In this document: piece after piece, positions 27,301-38,894 of the stretch
How positions within the stretch are numbered: the stretch's first letter is position 1
Layout of the letters: each line of letters begins with the position of its first letter
Assembly: GCA_037447655.1 (NCBI GenBank)
Contig: JBBHKE010001167.1
Coordinates: 62,001-126,000, forward strand
Direction: 5' to 3'
DNA length: 64,000 nt
Source: Zygnema cylindricum
Taxonomy: Eukaryota > Streptophyta > Zygnematophyceae > Zygnematales > Zygnemataceae
Position numbers and translations under genes: made by a program
Notes under the pieces: generated by a model
The model's input: the letters and a program-made list of their open reading frames with translations, nothing else
What the model was told of the DNA's origin: nothing
Databases searched by the model: none

Positions 27301-28529
27301 TATGGAAAAGGTTGAACATTAATTCACCAAAATTTGAAACATGTATCATGTATGCACTAACCCAAAACAATATGTTAAAAACTATAAATTTAAAATATGG
27401 ACATGTTAAACAACTTTTTCCGCGTTCTACTCAAGCGGAATATCAAAAACAGAGACCAACAAAGCATTTGACTTTCATATGCATTATCGAACTCTCCTTC
27501 ACAGTTTCTGCGACTTTGAATTATCTTAACCTCCCTGTGTGATGTAAAAGTGGAGAATCACACTGAATTGCCAACTTTTTTACTAGCCTTCCCTTATTCC
27601 CATCTATAGAGAGCATGGATACTAATAGTAAATTCCCTTATTGAGAAAATTCCAGCCGTCAACGAGCGGGGAGTCACATGCAAGTTCATTGCACAATTCT
27701 TTCTGATTGAAACTTACTTCTCAATGGTGCTGCTCAGCTTTGTTAAGTTTCGCCGGGCGCCGTCAAGCGTTTGCTGCCGGATGTTTACACTTAGTGCTTC
27801 AATACACACATTGTCAATATTATGAGCTTCATCAAAAACAACACAGCATTCCTTTTCAAGCTCCCTGGATATAATGCCTGAAACCTTGGGATCTAGCAAG
27901 TACTGGTAATTGTATACCACGACGTTTGCAAATGTAATCATATGCCTTGCTAAAAAGTACGGACACCAGCCCTTTTCCCTTCCAAATGCTCTGAGATCGT
28001 GAAGAGTGTAAACTCCTGCTTGAAGACGTGCATCAGGCCCCTTTTTCTCGTATCCTTCATAAAAAGAACATAATTCAATATCCGAATTATCTATTGCTGC
28101 TGCCCGTACCCATGAGGCAGTCCGTTTCCGGCACCCTGCATCCACACTTTCCCGAGAACCCTCTCCACTGACGCGTGGATGGATGCAAAGATTCTTCCTA
28201 GAACTTAACCCTAAAGCCAAAATTTGAGCGTCTTTGCCAAGAACCTTCACTTGGTATGCCTGTAACTGCTTTAACTCAGTCAAAACCTTTTCCATTTCAT
28301 GCACCGTACGTGTGCAGTAAATGAGTTTTCCCATTCCTCGGTTTGCTAACTGATATGAAGTGATTAACGACAGCAAAGTGATAGTTTTTCCCGTGCCAGT
28401 TGGCATCTCAAGGAGACAATGACCCTTGGCATCCAAAGCGCGTTTCAGCTCCACCATGTAGTGGTATTGTTCAGGATAAATATATTCGTACGGAAAGTAC
28501 ACATCCAGCCCCTCCACCTTAACCTTCAT
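21339..28529 (-). CDS. XPD (UVH6/ERCC2): XPD/RAD3-family 5'-3' DNA helicase of TFIIH, 11 exons
   Basis: ATP-dependent Fe-S helicase of nuclear TFIIH, acting in nucleotide excision repair and transcription initiation. Exons: 28529-27718, 26162-26080, 25820-25417, 25008-24815, 24354-24174, 23894-23770, 23302-23213, 22602-22524, 22305-22229, 21686-21578, 21431-21339. They total 2247 nt (748 aa; relatives about 758-760). Walker A is MPTGTGKT (42-49). The four Fe-S cysteines are Cys115, 133, 154 and 189, and the DEAH box is at 233-236. Later motifs are [35 protein letters not shown] and [17 protein letters not shown]; all catalytic motifs look intact. An in-frame TGA 15 nt upstream fixes the ATG. 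Intron 5 uses a GC donor (AAG|gcaagt). The C-terminus ([19 protein letters not shown]) is shorter than in Arabidopsis. The transposon block begins about 280 bp upstream. Confidence 0.97.
23306..23488. repeat. Tandem duplication, 91-bp unit, abutting the XPD exon 7 acceptor
   Basis: Two near-identical copies (23306-23396 and 23397-about 23488) contain TTTCAGAAGCAATTTTTTTT. In gene orientation they form the 3' end of intron 6, ending right beside the CAG acceptor at 23305-23303. Confidence 0.9.
26439..26588. repeat. Polypurine GGA/GGGA tract in XPD intron 1
   Basis: About 150 bp of nearly pure purine on the plus strand with many GGAGGGAGGGAGG runs. It makes a low-complexity proline/serine frame on the minus strand that is not a gene. 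Confidence 0.9.
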
Positions 28530-28544
28530 CTTTAGCTTTTCTCA

Positions 28545-28796
28545 GGGCTCCTTCACACCTGAAGACGGGGAATGGTGAAGCGCGTTAAGTGTGATGCCGA
28601 TGGCTGATGCCTTCGTCGTTTTGTAACTTTGTAACGCATCCGTGATACAAAGTACAGCTTTTTTAAGGAATTTTGTGGAAATCAGGCAATTTGTGGTGTT
28701 TATTTAACAAGTCTCTATCCGTCAAGTTTTCGATCACCGTTAGATACAAGTACGAAAATGACGTCATAAATCATGGCGCCATTAGACGCCTAAATA
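28545..28796 (-). promoter_or_regulatory. XPD 5' flank and probable promoter
   Basis: Single-copy-looking sequence between the in-frame stop upstream of the XPD ATG and the first transposon. No TATA box stands out. Confidence 0.4.
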
Positions 28797-28804
28797 CTAA
28801 ATAG

Positions 28805-30724
28805 TACACCGCGAATCGTAATTAGAGTAATGAAAAAATTAGAGTAAAAAAACCAACAAAAACAATTAGAGTAATGAACTCTAATTTATGTGATAGAACT
28901 TTTTCACAGAGGAAGTTTACTCTAATTTATTTAAGTACTCTATATTGGGTTATGTCGGCTATAAATTTCCGCGCTGAAATTATGAACACTAAATTACGTA
29001 GATAAACAGAATCTGTCAGTCCGTATAGTTTTGACGTCATTATGACGTTAGTATTATTTGTCGCGCTGAATGTCAGCTGATGTTCACACTGACGACGTTA
29101 TGCTGTCGACAGACGAGAGTTATGCGAACGGCTTTTTTTCGATGTGATTAATTTTTCGTTTAGTGCGATTTCACGTGCGAGCGCGATTGTATTAAATCAT
29201 TATTTGTACCTTTTAACTTCAAAAAAAACAGTTTTGCACGGTCGAACGTCGTCCGTACTCCACACTATTTAAAACGAACCTGTATTACAATTTTGTTACG
29301 CTAATTAAACTTACCTAAATTAGAATAATGAAAAAATTAGAATCATTTACTCTATTTGATGTAATAGAGTCGAAATTTCGAGCGACCGAATTAGAGTAAT
29401 TTACTCTAATTACGATTCGCGGTGTAGTGTTGGGTATCGAGGACCTTTTGCCGATATTCAAAATATATCGAATTTCAGGTACCCGATAATCGATATATCG
29501 CTTCGATATATCGAAAATAAAAATATCGTGATATATCGTATCGGAGATATATCGAGGCATTAAAAAAAAAATGAAAAATTTCACAAGACTCCAAAGTCAC
29601 GTGCCTTCGGACAAGGTGACCGTAAAATCTTTGCCGAAAAGAAATACGGTTTTTTCTTGAAAGTCAGTAGAGTGATAGCCTATTTCCAGCGGAAAAAAAT
29701 TCACTGCCGCAATAGACGGACGTTAGAATAATGTACGGCTTTCCGAGCACCGACTTCGTAGATTTTGGAAGTTCTCGGAAAACCGTACAAACGAACTTCC
29801 TCAAAATATTGCCGGATATAAAAGTAGGGTAAAAGTTGCGTCTTTCTGTGAAACATGCCAACGGTAACCCGAAAATTTGACGTAGGAAAAAAGCATCCGA
29901 ACGACTACTTCATCGGCCAATAATCTAGTAGAAGAGGTAACCGCTGAAAGGAGTAAGTTTGAAAATCTGCACGTTTGTTTTCGCGCCTTTGTTTCATGAC
30001 GTCAAAGCATGCGAAGTGTCACAAGACACCTTCAATCGGAGTTACGTGCCAAAATTTTGGTGTGAACAAGACCCGTTTTCCGATGAGTTTTTCGAAAATC
30101 ATCGGAATGGGCAAAAAGTTACATATGCTCCAGTAGGCATAGGCTATGAAGGAAATCTCTGAGGTACATTGACGCGGTACACTTGCAAAGTACACGTACC
30201 TAATACGCAAGTACAGGTTTCCATATGAAAATGGTATGTTTTCAAATCTTTGACGATATTAAAGATTTTATCGTCAACTTACAAATAACCAATCAAATCA
30301 AAACACGTATGTAAAAACTTGTTTACACACAATACGAGATGAAACCGAGGCCTCTGTAACACATAAATTTTGTTGTCCGTACTATTACAAAGACCTCCTG
30401 ATGTAACCATGCCCCAAAGAAGTAATTATATGAATTACAGAATAAGTACTTTTTTGTCAGTAACATTTTGCGGCGTCTACCTTTAAGTCACGAAACGAAA
30501 ATCACGTCGTACGTGGCGTATCAGACAATTTGTCTTTTTCGCTAAAATTACATATTATATAGAAATATAAAATATTGAATTAAAAAAATACTATATATCG
30601 CGATAAATATCGCGATAATTTATGTTGGTCATCGTACGATATATCGAGGATTCTGCTCGATCGATATTCGATATATCGAATATCGAGATTATCGCGAAAT
30701 GAATTTACCCGATACCCAACAATA
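28805..30724. mobile_element. hAT-type MITE, copy 1, split by a nested element
   Basis: The terminal TA sits at 28805-28806 and is duplicated at 29425-29426. The body resumes at 29427 with GTGTTGGGTATCG and ends CGATACCCAACAATA at 30724. The 8-bp target duplication CTAAATAG is exact (28797-28804 and 30725-30732). Subterminal regions are dense in TCGATATATCG-type motifs. Removing the nested insert leaves 1300 bp. The interior (for example TCTTTGCCGAAAAGAAATAC) is shared with copy 2 at 32046-32894, which has lost a central segment. No transposase. Confidence 0.9.
28807..29424. mobile_element. TA-flanked MITE (618 bp) nested in the hAT terminus
   Basis: Perfect terminal inverted repeats of about 24 bp begin CACCGCGAATCGTAATTAGA. 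TA flanks both sides. The motif TTAGAGTAA recurs many times inside each end. The TA duplication is confirmed because removing the insert restores the terminus TAGTGTTGGG seen in the other hAT copy. A Tc1/mariner-type origin is possible from TA alone. Confidence 0.85.
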
Positions 30725-30743
30725 CTAAATAGGGTGTGTATTA

Positions 30744-31227
30744 GGGTGAAGGTCAATCAAACGAAAAATGGGGTAGTTTACAGAAATCAACGACTATCCA
30801 TACAAAACCGTACCGCCTATTTTATTTTTATACGAAAAACAACATTACAAAGAATCTTGCCAATACCCTCTGAAGGTCTAGGAGGTAATACTGATTTTCG
30901 GATAATCATCTACGAGGCATTCGTTTTTTTTTTTTTTGTAATTATCAACCCATCTCGAGAAGGTGGGATGGCAAATACAAAAAAAAGAAAACCGTGAAAC
31001 GCTGGACGATTAAGCTACGTGTCATGATGTAATACTAACGAACAATCTTAAGATTTGTACATGACACGCGCTTTCCAAAATAAAACCGAAATTAAAAACG
31101 AAATTTCGTAACATTCCTTCGTCACGCTATTTTTCGCTAACTTTTGTCCGTCACACTATTTCTCTCAAACGACTTTCGTTATGTTCGAAAACAGAAACCC
31201 TAAAAAATAAGCTGGCGTACAGACTGG
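30744..31227. mobile_element. PIF/Harbinger-like MITE, truncated by the LTR element
   Basis: Starts GGGTGAAGGTCAATCAAACG after TTA (30741-30743). The body is the reverse complement of 52755-53249, sharing for example TTTTTAGGGTT- and GTCACGCTATTT-type segments. It is cut at 31228 by an LTR beginning TGAAATTC. Confidence 0.7.
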
Positions 31228-33146
31228 TGAAATTCTATGGGCTCCATTGCCATGCAAAATTCGCATATCCAAAGAAGTTAATCTAGATAGTGCGAACTCC
31301 AAGTTTATATAAACCCAAATGATTGACCCCTTTACAATCAGAGCCCCATTAGAGTTTCACCCCTATGAAATAAGACTTTCTGTGGGCTCATTTCCACCAC
31401 AGAATGCAAAGTTAGAATATGTGATTTGGATACATTCACCCATTTTGAATTTCCCTTAGAAATGCAGTCACCGAGGCAGGCAAAAATTTTGACCGACTAC
31501 ACCCCTGTGTAGCTTGGACTCCCTTGAGTCCGCAGCAAAAAAAATCACTGAAATTGCTCCCTTGAGCATTAAGTTACGGCTGGTCAAAAATGACATTTAA
31601 AGTTACAAGCTCTCTTAGAGAGAGGTACCTAAATATCACTAAGTCTTGGTCTGCCTACTCATGACTACCTACTACTAAACCCTAGTCCAATAAGAACACT
31701 ATATAGTAGAAGAAGGTACGATAGGCGATGTACTTATTGTACGGCCATTGTACGACATGGTCTACAAGGTGACATCTGCCAAATCGGGAGCCATGGTTCC
31801 TCCTCCCATCTTCTCCGATATCAAATAATGTGGCGAGTGAGGTTATCCCCAAAGGCTGCCGAAAGCTTATTGTGGGTGGTGGTTGTAATGGTGGCCGTCC
31901 GATCAGTTGTATTTATACAGCTTTGATTCGTTTCCATATATGAATTGATTAATGCGCGTTTTCGTTAGTCTGCTGCGAATTAGTCCTTTAGATCAATAGA
32001 TATATATGCGTGAAACATATCATGTGTATCTGTCAGTGCATTAATTAGTGTTGGGTATCGAGGACCAATTGTCGATATTCGATATGTACCGAATTTTAGG
32101 TACCCGATAATCGATAAATCGCCTCGATAAATCGATTATCGAAATATCGCGATATTTAGCCGATATATCTTCGATATATCGTATCGTCAATATATCGAGG
32201 CATTTAAAAAAAAACGAAAATTTTCACAGGTCTCCAGAGTCACGAGCGTTCGGACAAGATGACCGTAAAATCTTTGCCGAAAAGAAATACGGTTTTTTCC
32301 TGAAAGTCAGCAAAGTGATGGAGATCTTTGAGGTACATTGACGCAGTACACTTGCGAAGTACACGTACGTAATACGCAAGTACGGATTTCCTTACGAAAA
32401 TGGTCGGTTCTCAAATCTTTGACGATTTTAGAGATTCTATTGTCAACTTCCAAGGACCACTCAAATCAAAATACGTATGTAAAAACCTGTTTACATAAGA
32501 TACGCGATGTTAACCGAGGCCTCTGTAATACAGAAATTTTGATGTCCGTACAATTACAGATACCTCCTCATGTAACCATACCCCAAATAAGTAATCATAT
32601 GAATTACAGAATTTGTTCTTTTTTGTCCGTTACATTTTGCGGCGTCTACCTTTAAGTCACGGAACGAAAATCACGTCGTACGTGGAGTATCAGACAATTT
32701 GTTTTTTTCGCTAAAATAACATATTATATTAAAATATAAAATATTAAATTTAAAAAAATACTATATATCGCGATATATTTCGCGATAATTTATGTTGGTC
32801 TCGGTACGATATATCGAGGAGTCTGCTCGATCGATATTCGATATATCGAATATCGAAATTATCGCGATATGAATTTACCCGATACCTAACACTAGCCTTA
32901 ATGGATAAGGCTTAGGTCTACATGTTCAAATCCGGCCAGAAGCACTATTTTGCTAAAACTAGTAAAATACCTTCTAATTCATTCTGCCTCTTTCTAAATG
33001 ACGCAGCAGCCATGACCTGCCTTTGGTCCTCTCTTTCTCTCTCTTTACATTATAACAAAAATATAGAAGTGAACTATTAATTACCTTTTTTCCAACACTC
33101 TATTTATTTTTCCAATACAGACCTATAAAATACATAAATTTCAACA
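31228..33146 (-). mobile_element. LTR of the non-autonomous Copia family (family 2), 3' LTR, with nested hAT MITE
   Basis: The plus strand reads TGAAATTCTATGGGCTCC at the start and TTTCAACA at the end; the element's sense is minus. Without the nested hAT element and its duplicated site it is about 1062 bp. It aligns along its length with the LTR at 44161-45256. A purine-rich tract in element sense (complement of CTCCCTTTATTTTATAG, 33147-33163) abuts it, as expected for a 3' LTR. Confidence 0.88.
32046..32894. mobile_element. hAT-type MITE, copy 2 (849 bp), inside the LTR
   Basis: Starts TAGTGTTGGGTATCG and ends GATACCTAACACTA. The target duplication is GCATTAAT (32038-32045) and GCCTTAAT (32895-32902), 8 bp with one mismatch. 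The empty site is preserved in the sister LTR near 44989 (GTTAGTGCCTTAATGG). It is an internal-deletion relative of copy 1. Confidence 0.93.
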
Positions 33147-34195
33147 CTCCCTTTATTTTATAGTCTTATTTATTTTCGACTCCCTCAAAACACATTTTTT
33201 TTTCTTTTATTTTTCTTCTTCATTTTCTCCTCATAAAAATTTAAGTGAATACCGTTGTATTTAAAGAAGTGTATTAGATGAGCTGAAATAATAATTACAT
33301 CACACGTTATATTTTGCATGCCATTTTTTATAAATTTGAGAAAAAAAAAATTCCACCCCATCTCATTTCCATCCACACTTAATCCAATTTCCCTCTTGCA
33401 ATTCAAACAGCCAGCCCAATCTCCAATCTGCAACACAAACCCAGATGCTAACCCTTTTATAGACACACCTTCATAAATGCCATCACTCCCATTAGTGATG
33501 TCGATTCCATTACCCCCCAAATTTTGCAAAAAAACAAGTGTCTCCACTAAGTTCCTCATAAGATCTTCGTCTTCCGTACTCATATTTTTATCCATGATAC
33601 TCACCCCATTTTCAAAACTATCCTCACTCTCTCCCATGGAATTCTTTCCGCTATCACTTTCTATTTTTATTTCCAATAAATATTTCTCCTCCCGTAAACC
33701 TTTCATTAAATATTCCTCTCCTCCCCTATCTTTTAAAACCCCCTTTAGATTTACTTCTCCGCTTTCCTCGGAATCCGTTGAAGTCTCCCTTTCTCACAAG
33801 TTTTTTGTTTCCAAAATATTTATAAAATTATCCTTATTATTTTTATTTTTCCCATTTTTAACTATAGATTCTAGATCTGACTTTCTATACTCCTCGACAT
33901 CCACATCATGTTTAACTCCTTTAAGTTCCTCCTTTCCCTTTACTTCCATTATACCTCCAAAAACACATTGTTGCTTTCTTGAAGTTTTTGTGTACTTTTC
34001 TCTCTTCTCCATTCTACCGATGTGGAGAAGCTCTAAGATTTCTTTATCCTCTTTCTGCTCTTCCCTTTCTTCCTCCTCATCCACATTCCAACTTCTAAGT
34101 TCTTCCAAACAAGGGCATCCTTCCATATAATGACCCGATTCGCTACAAAAGAAGCAAACCCTCTTTTTCAAAGCTCCCCTTTTTTTTTTCTCTCC
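33147..34195 (-). pseudogene. Internal region of family 2: zinc-knuckle gag end plus RNase H remnant (copy a)
   Basis: Two minus-strand frames lie here. Frame 34171-33794 holds the knuckle CFFCSESGHYMEGC and an acidic Glu/Lys tail. Frame 33706-33185 holds GIDITNGSDGIYEG and SGFVLQIGDWAG, which align with the copia RNase H blocks NTDITTWSDASYGD and SGYVLYVGDGAC at 38313-38888. No protease, integrase or reverse transcriptase lies between. The 173-residue frame is identical in copy b (36316-35795). Beyond about 34195 similarity to copy b stops abruptly. Confidence 0.8.
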
Positions 34196-34207
34196 CTCTC
34201 TTTCTGC

Positions 34208-34994
34208 GTCATATGTTCAGCTTGCTAGTGCGGGATATGTAGAATCTGAGGTGAGAAAGATTAATACACTAATCACGAATCTGAACCATGTAAAATATGT
34301 TTTGATCAGACGGCCGGCATTATAGCCGCCACGGGAAGTGAGCTTTTGGTGGCATACGGAGATAGGGTCACGCGATGCCACGTGGCGCCACATTATTTGA
34401 TACCGCAGAAGATAGGAGGAGGAACCATGGCTTCCGATTTGACAGGTGTCACTTTGTAGACCTTGTCGTACAATGGACGTACAATAGGTATATCGCCCAT
34501 TGTACCTTTTTGTACTTTATAGTGTTCCTATTCGACTAGGGTTTAGTAGTAGGTAGTCGTGAGTAGGCAGACCAAGACTTAATGACATTTAGGTACCTCT
34601 CTCTAAGAGAGCTTGTAACTATAAAGGTCATCTTTGACCAGCCATAACTTAATGCTCGGGTGAGCAAATTCAGTGATTCTTTTTGCTGCGGACTCGGGGG
34701 AGTCTAGCCTACACAGGGGTGTAGTCGGTTTGAGTCTTTGCCTGCCAGGGTGGCTGCAGTTCTAAGGGAAAGTCAAAGTGGGGAATGTTATCCTAAAAGT
34801 CATATTCTAACTTTGCATTCTGTGGTGGAACTGAGCACACAGAAAGTCTTATTTCACAGGGGTGAAGCTATAATGGGGTTCTAATTGTCAAGGGGTCAAT
34901 CATTTGGGTTTATATCAAGTTAGAGTTGGCACTATCTAGATTAGCTTTTTTTGTATCTGCGAATTCTGTGGGCAATGGAGCCCATAGAATTTTA
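34208..34994 (+). mobile_element. Inverted family-2 fragment: gag piece fused to a partial LTR
   Basis: 34208-34282 matches the reverse complement of the family-2 gag near 37045-37125 (shared CTAGTGCGGGATAT). About 34286-34994 matches the reverse complement of the family-2 LTR and ends GGAGCCCATAGAATTTTA. The intervening gag/RNase H region and the first third of the LTR are missing. Together with 31228-34195 it makes a foldback structure. Confidence 0.8.
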
Positions 34995-35556
34995 GCATTG
35001 ATGATATTGTTAACAAAGCTCATAGCTATATATAGACTTGTGAGCTCTCTAAGAATCACTAAGTGTTAAAATAACCAACGTAAATTACGTAACTGTCACT
35101 AAATCCTATTTACGCATAATAACCTTTTACTAAGAATAAATTAATCGGAAGCGTAAACTTAAAAGTCAAGCAAACGTAAGCGTACACTTGTCTGGAAATA
35201 CGACACATAAGGACACACAAATTTAACTGTCGGTACCCTAAATGATCACGTAATTAAAACATTTTATAATCAACACTAATTTAAAAATACGCAAAAGACA
35301 AAACATTGCTGCTCCAAATATTTACAAGTACACACAATCTTATGTTGAGTCATAGTGAATAAGTCAACAGGACTTCGCGAATCTCGTCAAAGCATCCTGG
35401 ACGTCCAAAATGAAATATCGTGTGATTGACGCGATTTCGTGTCCCAACTACTTGAAAAATTACGGCGGCCTTTGTCCACCGTCCGTAGCTCTTATTCGGC
35501 ACCTTTTATGTCGCGCCACGTGGTCCCAAACTCCACTTGACGAAACGATGTCAAAC
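34995..35556. other. Unidentified sequence between two family-2 pieces
   Basis: AT-rich at first, then more mixed from about 35380. It replaces the left part of the LTR that ends at 35757. No gene or terminal repeat was recognised. Confidence 0.4.
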
Positions 35557-35757
35557 AATTTTGCTAAAACTAGTAAAATACCTTCTAATTCATTCTGCCT
35601 CTTTCTAAATGACGCAGCAGCCATGACCTGCCTTTGGTCCTCTCTTTCTCTCTCTTTACATTATAACAAAAATATAGAAGTGAACTATTAATTACCTTTT
35701 TTCCAACACTCTATTTATTTTTCCAATACAGACCTATAAAATACATAAATTTCAACA
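35557..35757 (-). mobile_element. Truncated 3' LTR of family-2 copy b
   Basis: Only the last 200 bp of the LTR remain, from TTTTGCTAAAACTAG to TTTCAACA. They are almost identical to 32946-33146. Confidence 0.85.
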
Positions 35758-37149
35758 CTCCCTTTATTTTATAGTCTTATTTATTTCGACTCCCTCAAAA
35801 CACATTTTTTTTTCTTTTATTTTTCTTCTTCATTTTCTCCTCATAAAAATTTAAGTGAATACCGTTGTATTTAAAGAAGTGTATTAGATGAGCTGAAATA
35901 ATAATTACATCACACGTTATATTTTGCATGCCATTTTTTATAAATTTGAGAAAAAAAAAATTCCACCCCATCTCATTTCCATCCACACTTAATCCAATTT
36001 CCCTCTTGCAATTCAAACAGCCAGCCCAATCTCCAATCTGCAACACAAACCCAGATGCTAACCCTTTTATAGACACACCTTCATAAATGCCATCACTCCC
36101 ATTAGTGATGTCGATTCCATTACCCCCCAAATTTTGCAAAAAAACAAGTGTCTCCACTAAGTTCCTCATAAGATCTTCGTCTTCCGTACTCATATTTTTA
36201 TCCATGATACTCACCCCATTTTCAAAACTATCCTCACTCTCTCCCATGGAATTCTTTCCGCTATCACTTTCTATTTTTATTTCCAATAAATATTTCTCCT
36301 CCCGTAAACCTTTCATTAAATATTCCTCTCCTCCCCTATCTTTTAAAACCCCCTTTAGATTTACTTCTCCGCTTTCCTCGGAATCCGTTGAAGTCTCCCT
36401 TTCTCACAAGTTTTTTGTTTCCAAAATATTTATAAAATTATCCTTATTATTTTTATTTTTCCCATTTTTAACTATAGATTCTAGATCTGACTTTCTATAC
36501 TCCTCGACATCCACATCATGTTTAACTCCTTTAAGTTCCTCCTTTCCCTTTACTTCCATTATACCTCCAAAAACACATTGTTGCTTTCTTGAAGTTTTTG
36601 TGTACTTTTCTCTCTTCTCCATTCTACCGATGTGGAGAAGCTCTAAGATTTCTTTATCCTCTTTCTGCTCTTCCCTTTCTTCCTCCTCATCCACATTCCA
36701 ACTTCTAAGTTCTTCCAAACAAGGGCACTCCTCCATATAATGACCCGGTTCCCAACAAAAGAAGCAAACACCTTTTTTCAAAGCTCCCTTTTCTTTTCCT
36801 CTCCTTATCTTTCCACCAAAGTTCCGATAAGGTTTACCTTCGTCTTTCTTCCTCTCACCACGCTTCCGCTCGTCACCGCCGTTCCTCTCATCACGCTTCC
36901 GCCAATCACCACCAACTGTACATGCATTCACTCTGTCACTTCCCCTACGAAGCTCTAAAGTGCTTTCCCTCACAAGAATTATCCCCATGGTAAAGCTCCA
37001 AGTCCATGAGAAGCCACCCATTGCATGCATACGATAAATGATGTTTTCGTACTTATCTGAGAGTTTCATGAGTAGTGTATTAGTCTTTCTCTCCTCAGAC
37101 TCTATATATCCCGCACTAGAAAGCTCAACATATAATGCAACAATATCAT
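35758..37149 (-). pseudogene. Family-2 copy b internal region, 3' part: gag, zinc knuckle, RNase H remnant
   Basis: The gag C-terminal half is followed by CFFCWEPGHYMEEC (near 36770-36730), an acidic tail ending at 36404, and the RNase H remnant frame 36316-35795. It is interrupted at 37149 by the complete copia element; the gag continues at 43595 across the insertion. It lacks reverse transcriptase and integrase, so mobility would need proteins in trans. Confidence 0.82.
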
Positions 37150-38197
37150 TGAAACTCTGAGACCTCCATAAGTCCTCAGAGTGGACAGCTTCCAAGAAGC
37201 CTCTAGGATAATCCTGACCCCTTTGTGTTTAAGCAAAATAACTGCCACCCTGGCAGACAAAAACTCTGACCACCTTCACCCCTGTGAAGACAAGACTCCC
37301 CTGAGTCGATAGCAAAAAGAATTGCTGAATTTGCTCCCCTGAGCAGTAAGTTATGGAGGGTCAAAGTTGACCTTTTGTACAGAAGCTCTCTAGGAGAGAG
37401 GGTCCTATCTCCTAATTTTTCTAAGTCCTATCTCTCTCTCAGACTCTATCTACTGATGTACGGAACCAATCAGAATTGAGTTCCGTACCCAAAAGTACAG
37501 TTGCCGGTGTATTTTAGGTACGGACATTGTACGACAAGGCCTAAATGTCGACACATGTCATATCCGGATTCGATGCCATAATCTCCGGGGATTCCACGAT
37601 CCAATGTAATTTCGCCACGCGTCATCCGATGTGGCGATGGCGACAAACCGTCGAAAACTTCCTCCGCGATCTCGACGCTAATTGCGGCTGTCCGATTAGA
37701 ATCTAATTTAACCGTAGCCGTAATAAATACATGTGCGGTATTTGTTTCATTTACGAAACAAATGCGCGGTATTGATTTATAGTCCGTACCGTAATCCGTA
37801 CTTTATATATTACCGGATCTATGTATCCCGTAATCTATTATAGTTAAATGAATAATCGTACGTATCCATACTTAAATAACTATCAAACTATATACTACGT
37901 ATCATGACTCCTAGACTTAACGGCTAAGGCTACCGGCTATTTCCTGTTGCCGGCCTGTAGGTACAAGGATCAATTCCTGCCGCCGGCATATACCTTTTAA
38001 ATAAATAAACCCGAACTAATATAAATTTCCCGTAAACCTCAGGATAGCCAAGGTAGCCATGGCTCTAGCTTCCTCTCCAATTTCTCAGTGACTGCAACAA
38101 ATTTGAGAGTTGGAGAGAGAAGTTAGAGATAGACTGCCTCGACTTCTATATTTCTTTTCAGACCTAGAAAAAACTAATAAAACCATTAGTTTCTACA
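37150..38197 (-). repeat. Copia element 3' LTR
   Basis: Starts TGAAACTCTGAGACC and ends GTTTCTACA on the plus strand. The flanking complement of AAGATAAGGGGAG (38198-38210) is the polypurine tract. Confidence 0.95.
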
Positions 38198-38312
38198 CTC
38201 CCCTTATCTTCTAGTCAATCTTTAATTTCAGACCACACTTCTCCTTGCAAAAAATTAGCTTAGGGGAAGGCACAGGTTTGGTCATCATATCTGCTACCAT
38301 CTCACTATCTGG

Positions 38313-38888
38313 TCAGTACTCTAAACTGATTATTTTATTTTCTACTTTCTCTCTAACAAAGCTGAGTCTAATGTCCATGTGTTTAGCTTTAAAATGATGT
38401 TTAGGATTGGCACAAATAGCGATTGCTGCGTGATTATCACAAAATATTATTTGCACACCACTCTTAAGATGACCAAGTTCACCAAGTAAAGACTTGACCC
38501 ACATCAATTCTTTTACAGCAGAGCAAGAGGCCATATACTCAGCCTCCATGGTGGACTGAGCAATGACCTTTTGCTGTTTGCTACTCCAACAGCAAGCCCC
38601 ATCACCCACATATAATACATATCCAGAAGTGCATCTCCTCATCGGAGCATCACCATAACTAGCATCACTCCAAGTAGTGATGTCAGTATTCTCCCCACCC
38701 AAATGCAACCATAGATCCCTAGTTCCTATCAAGTATCTAAGAACTCTCTTAGCTGCCTCCCAATCTTTCTTAGTGGGAGCATTTAGACTTCTACTCAGCA
38801 CTCCTACAGCTGCAGCTAAATCCGACCGGGTACAATTCATAAAATAGATTAGACTTCCCACTACTTCCCTGTAAGGAATAGTCTGCAT
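38313..38888 (-). pseudogene. Copia RNase H domain
   Basis: Carries TWSDASYGD, SGYVLYVGDGACCW, STMEAEYMA and KHMDIRLSFV, typical of copia RNase H. It follows the RT in the same frame but is separated by a TAG at about 38895. Its own end at LEY-stop replaces the expected Y-C-P; the sense frame continues with PDSEMVADMMTKPV beyond the stop, so that TGA is another nonsense change. Confidence 0.92.
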
Positions 38889-38894
38889 GAACTT

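Noticed and set aside
33477-34130. Plus-strand 217-residue open frame, repeated at 36087-36740
   Set aside because: It is antisense to the family-2 gag/RNase H region, is Ser/Pro/Phe-rich as expected for a complement of Glu/Lys-rich coding, and is duplicated only because the element is.
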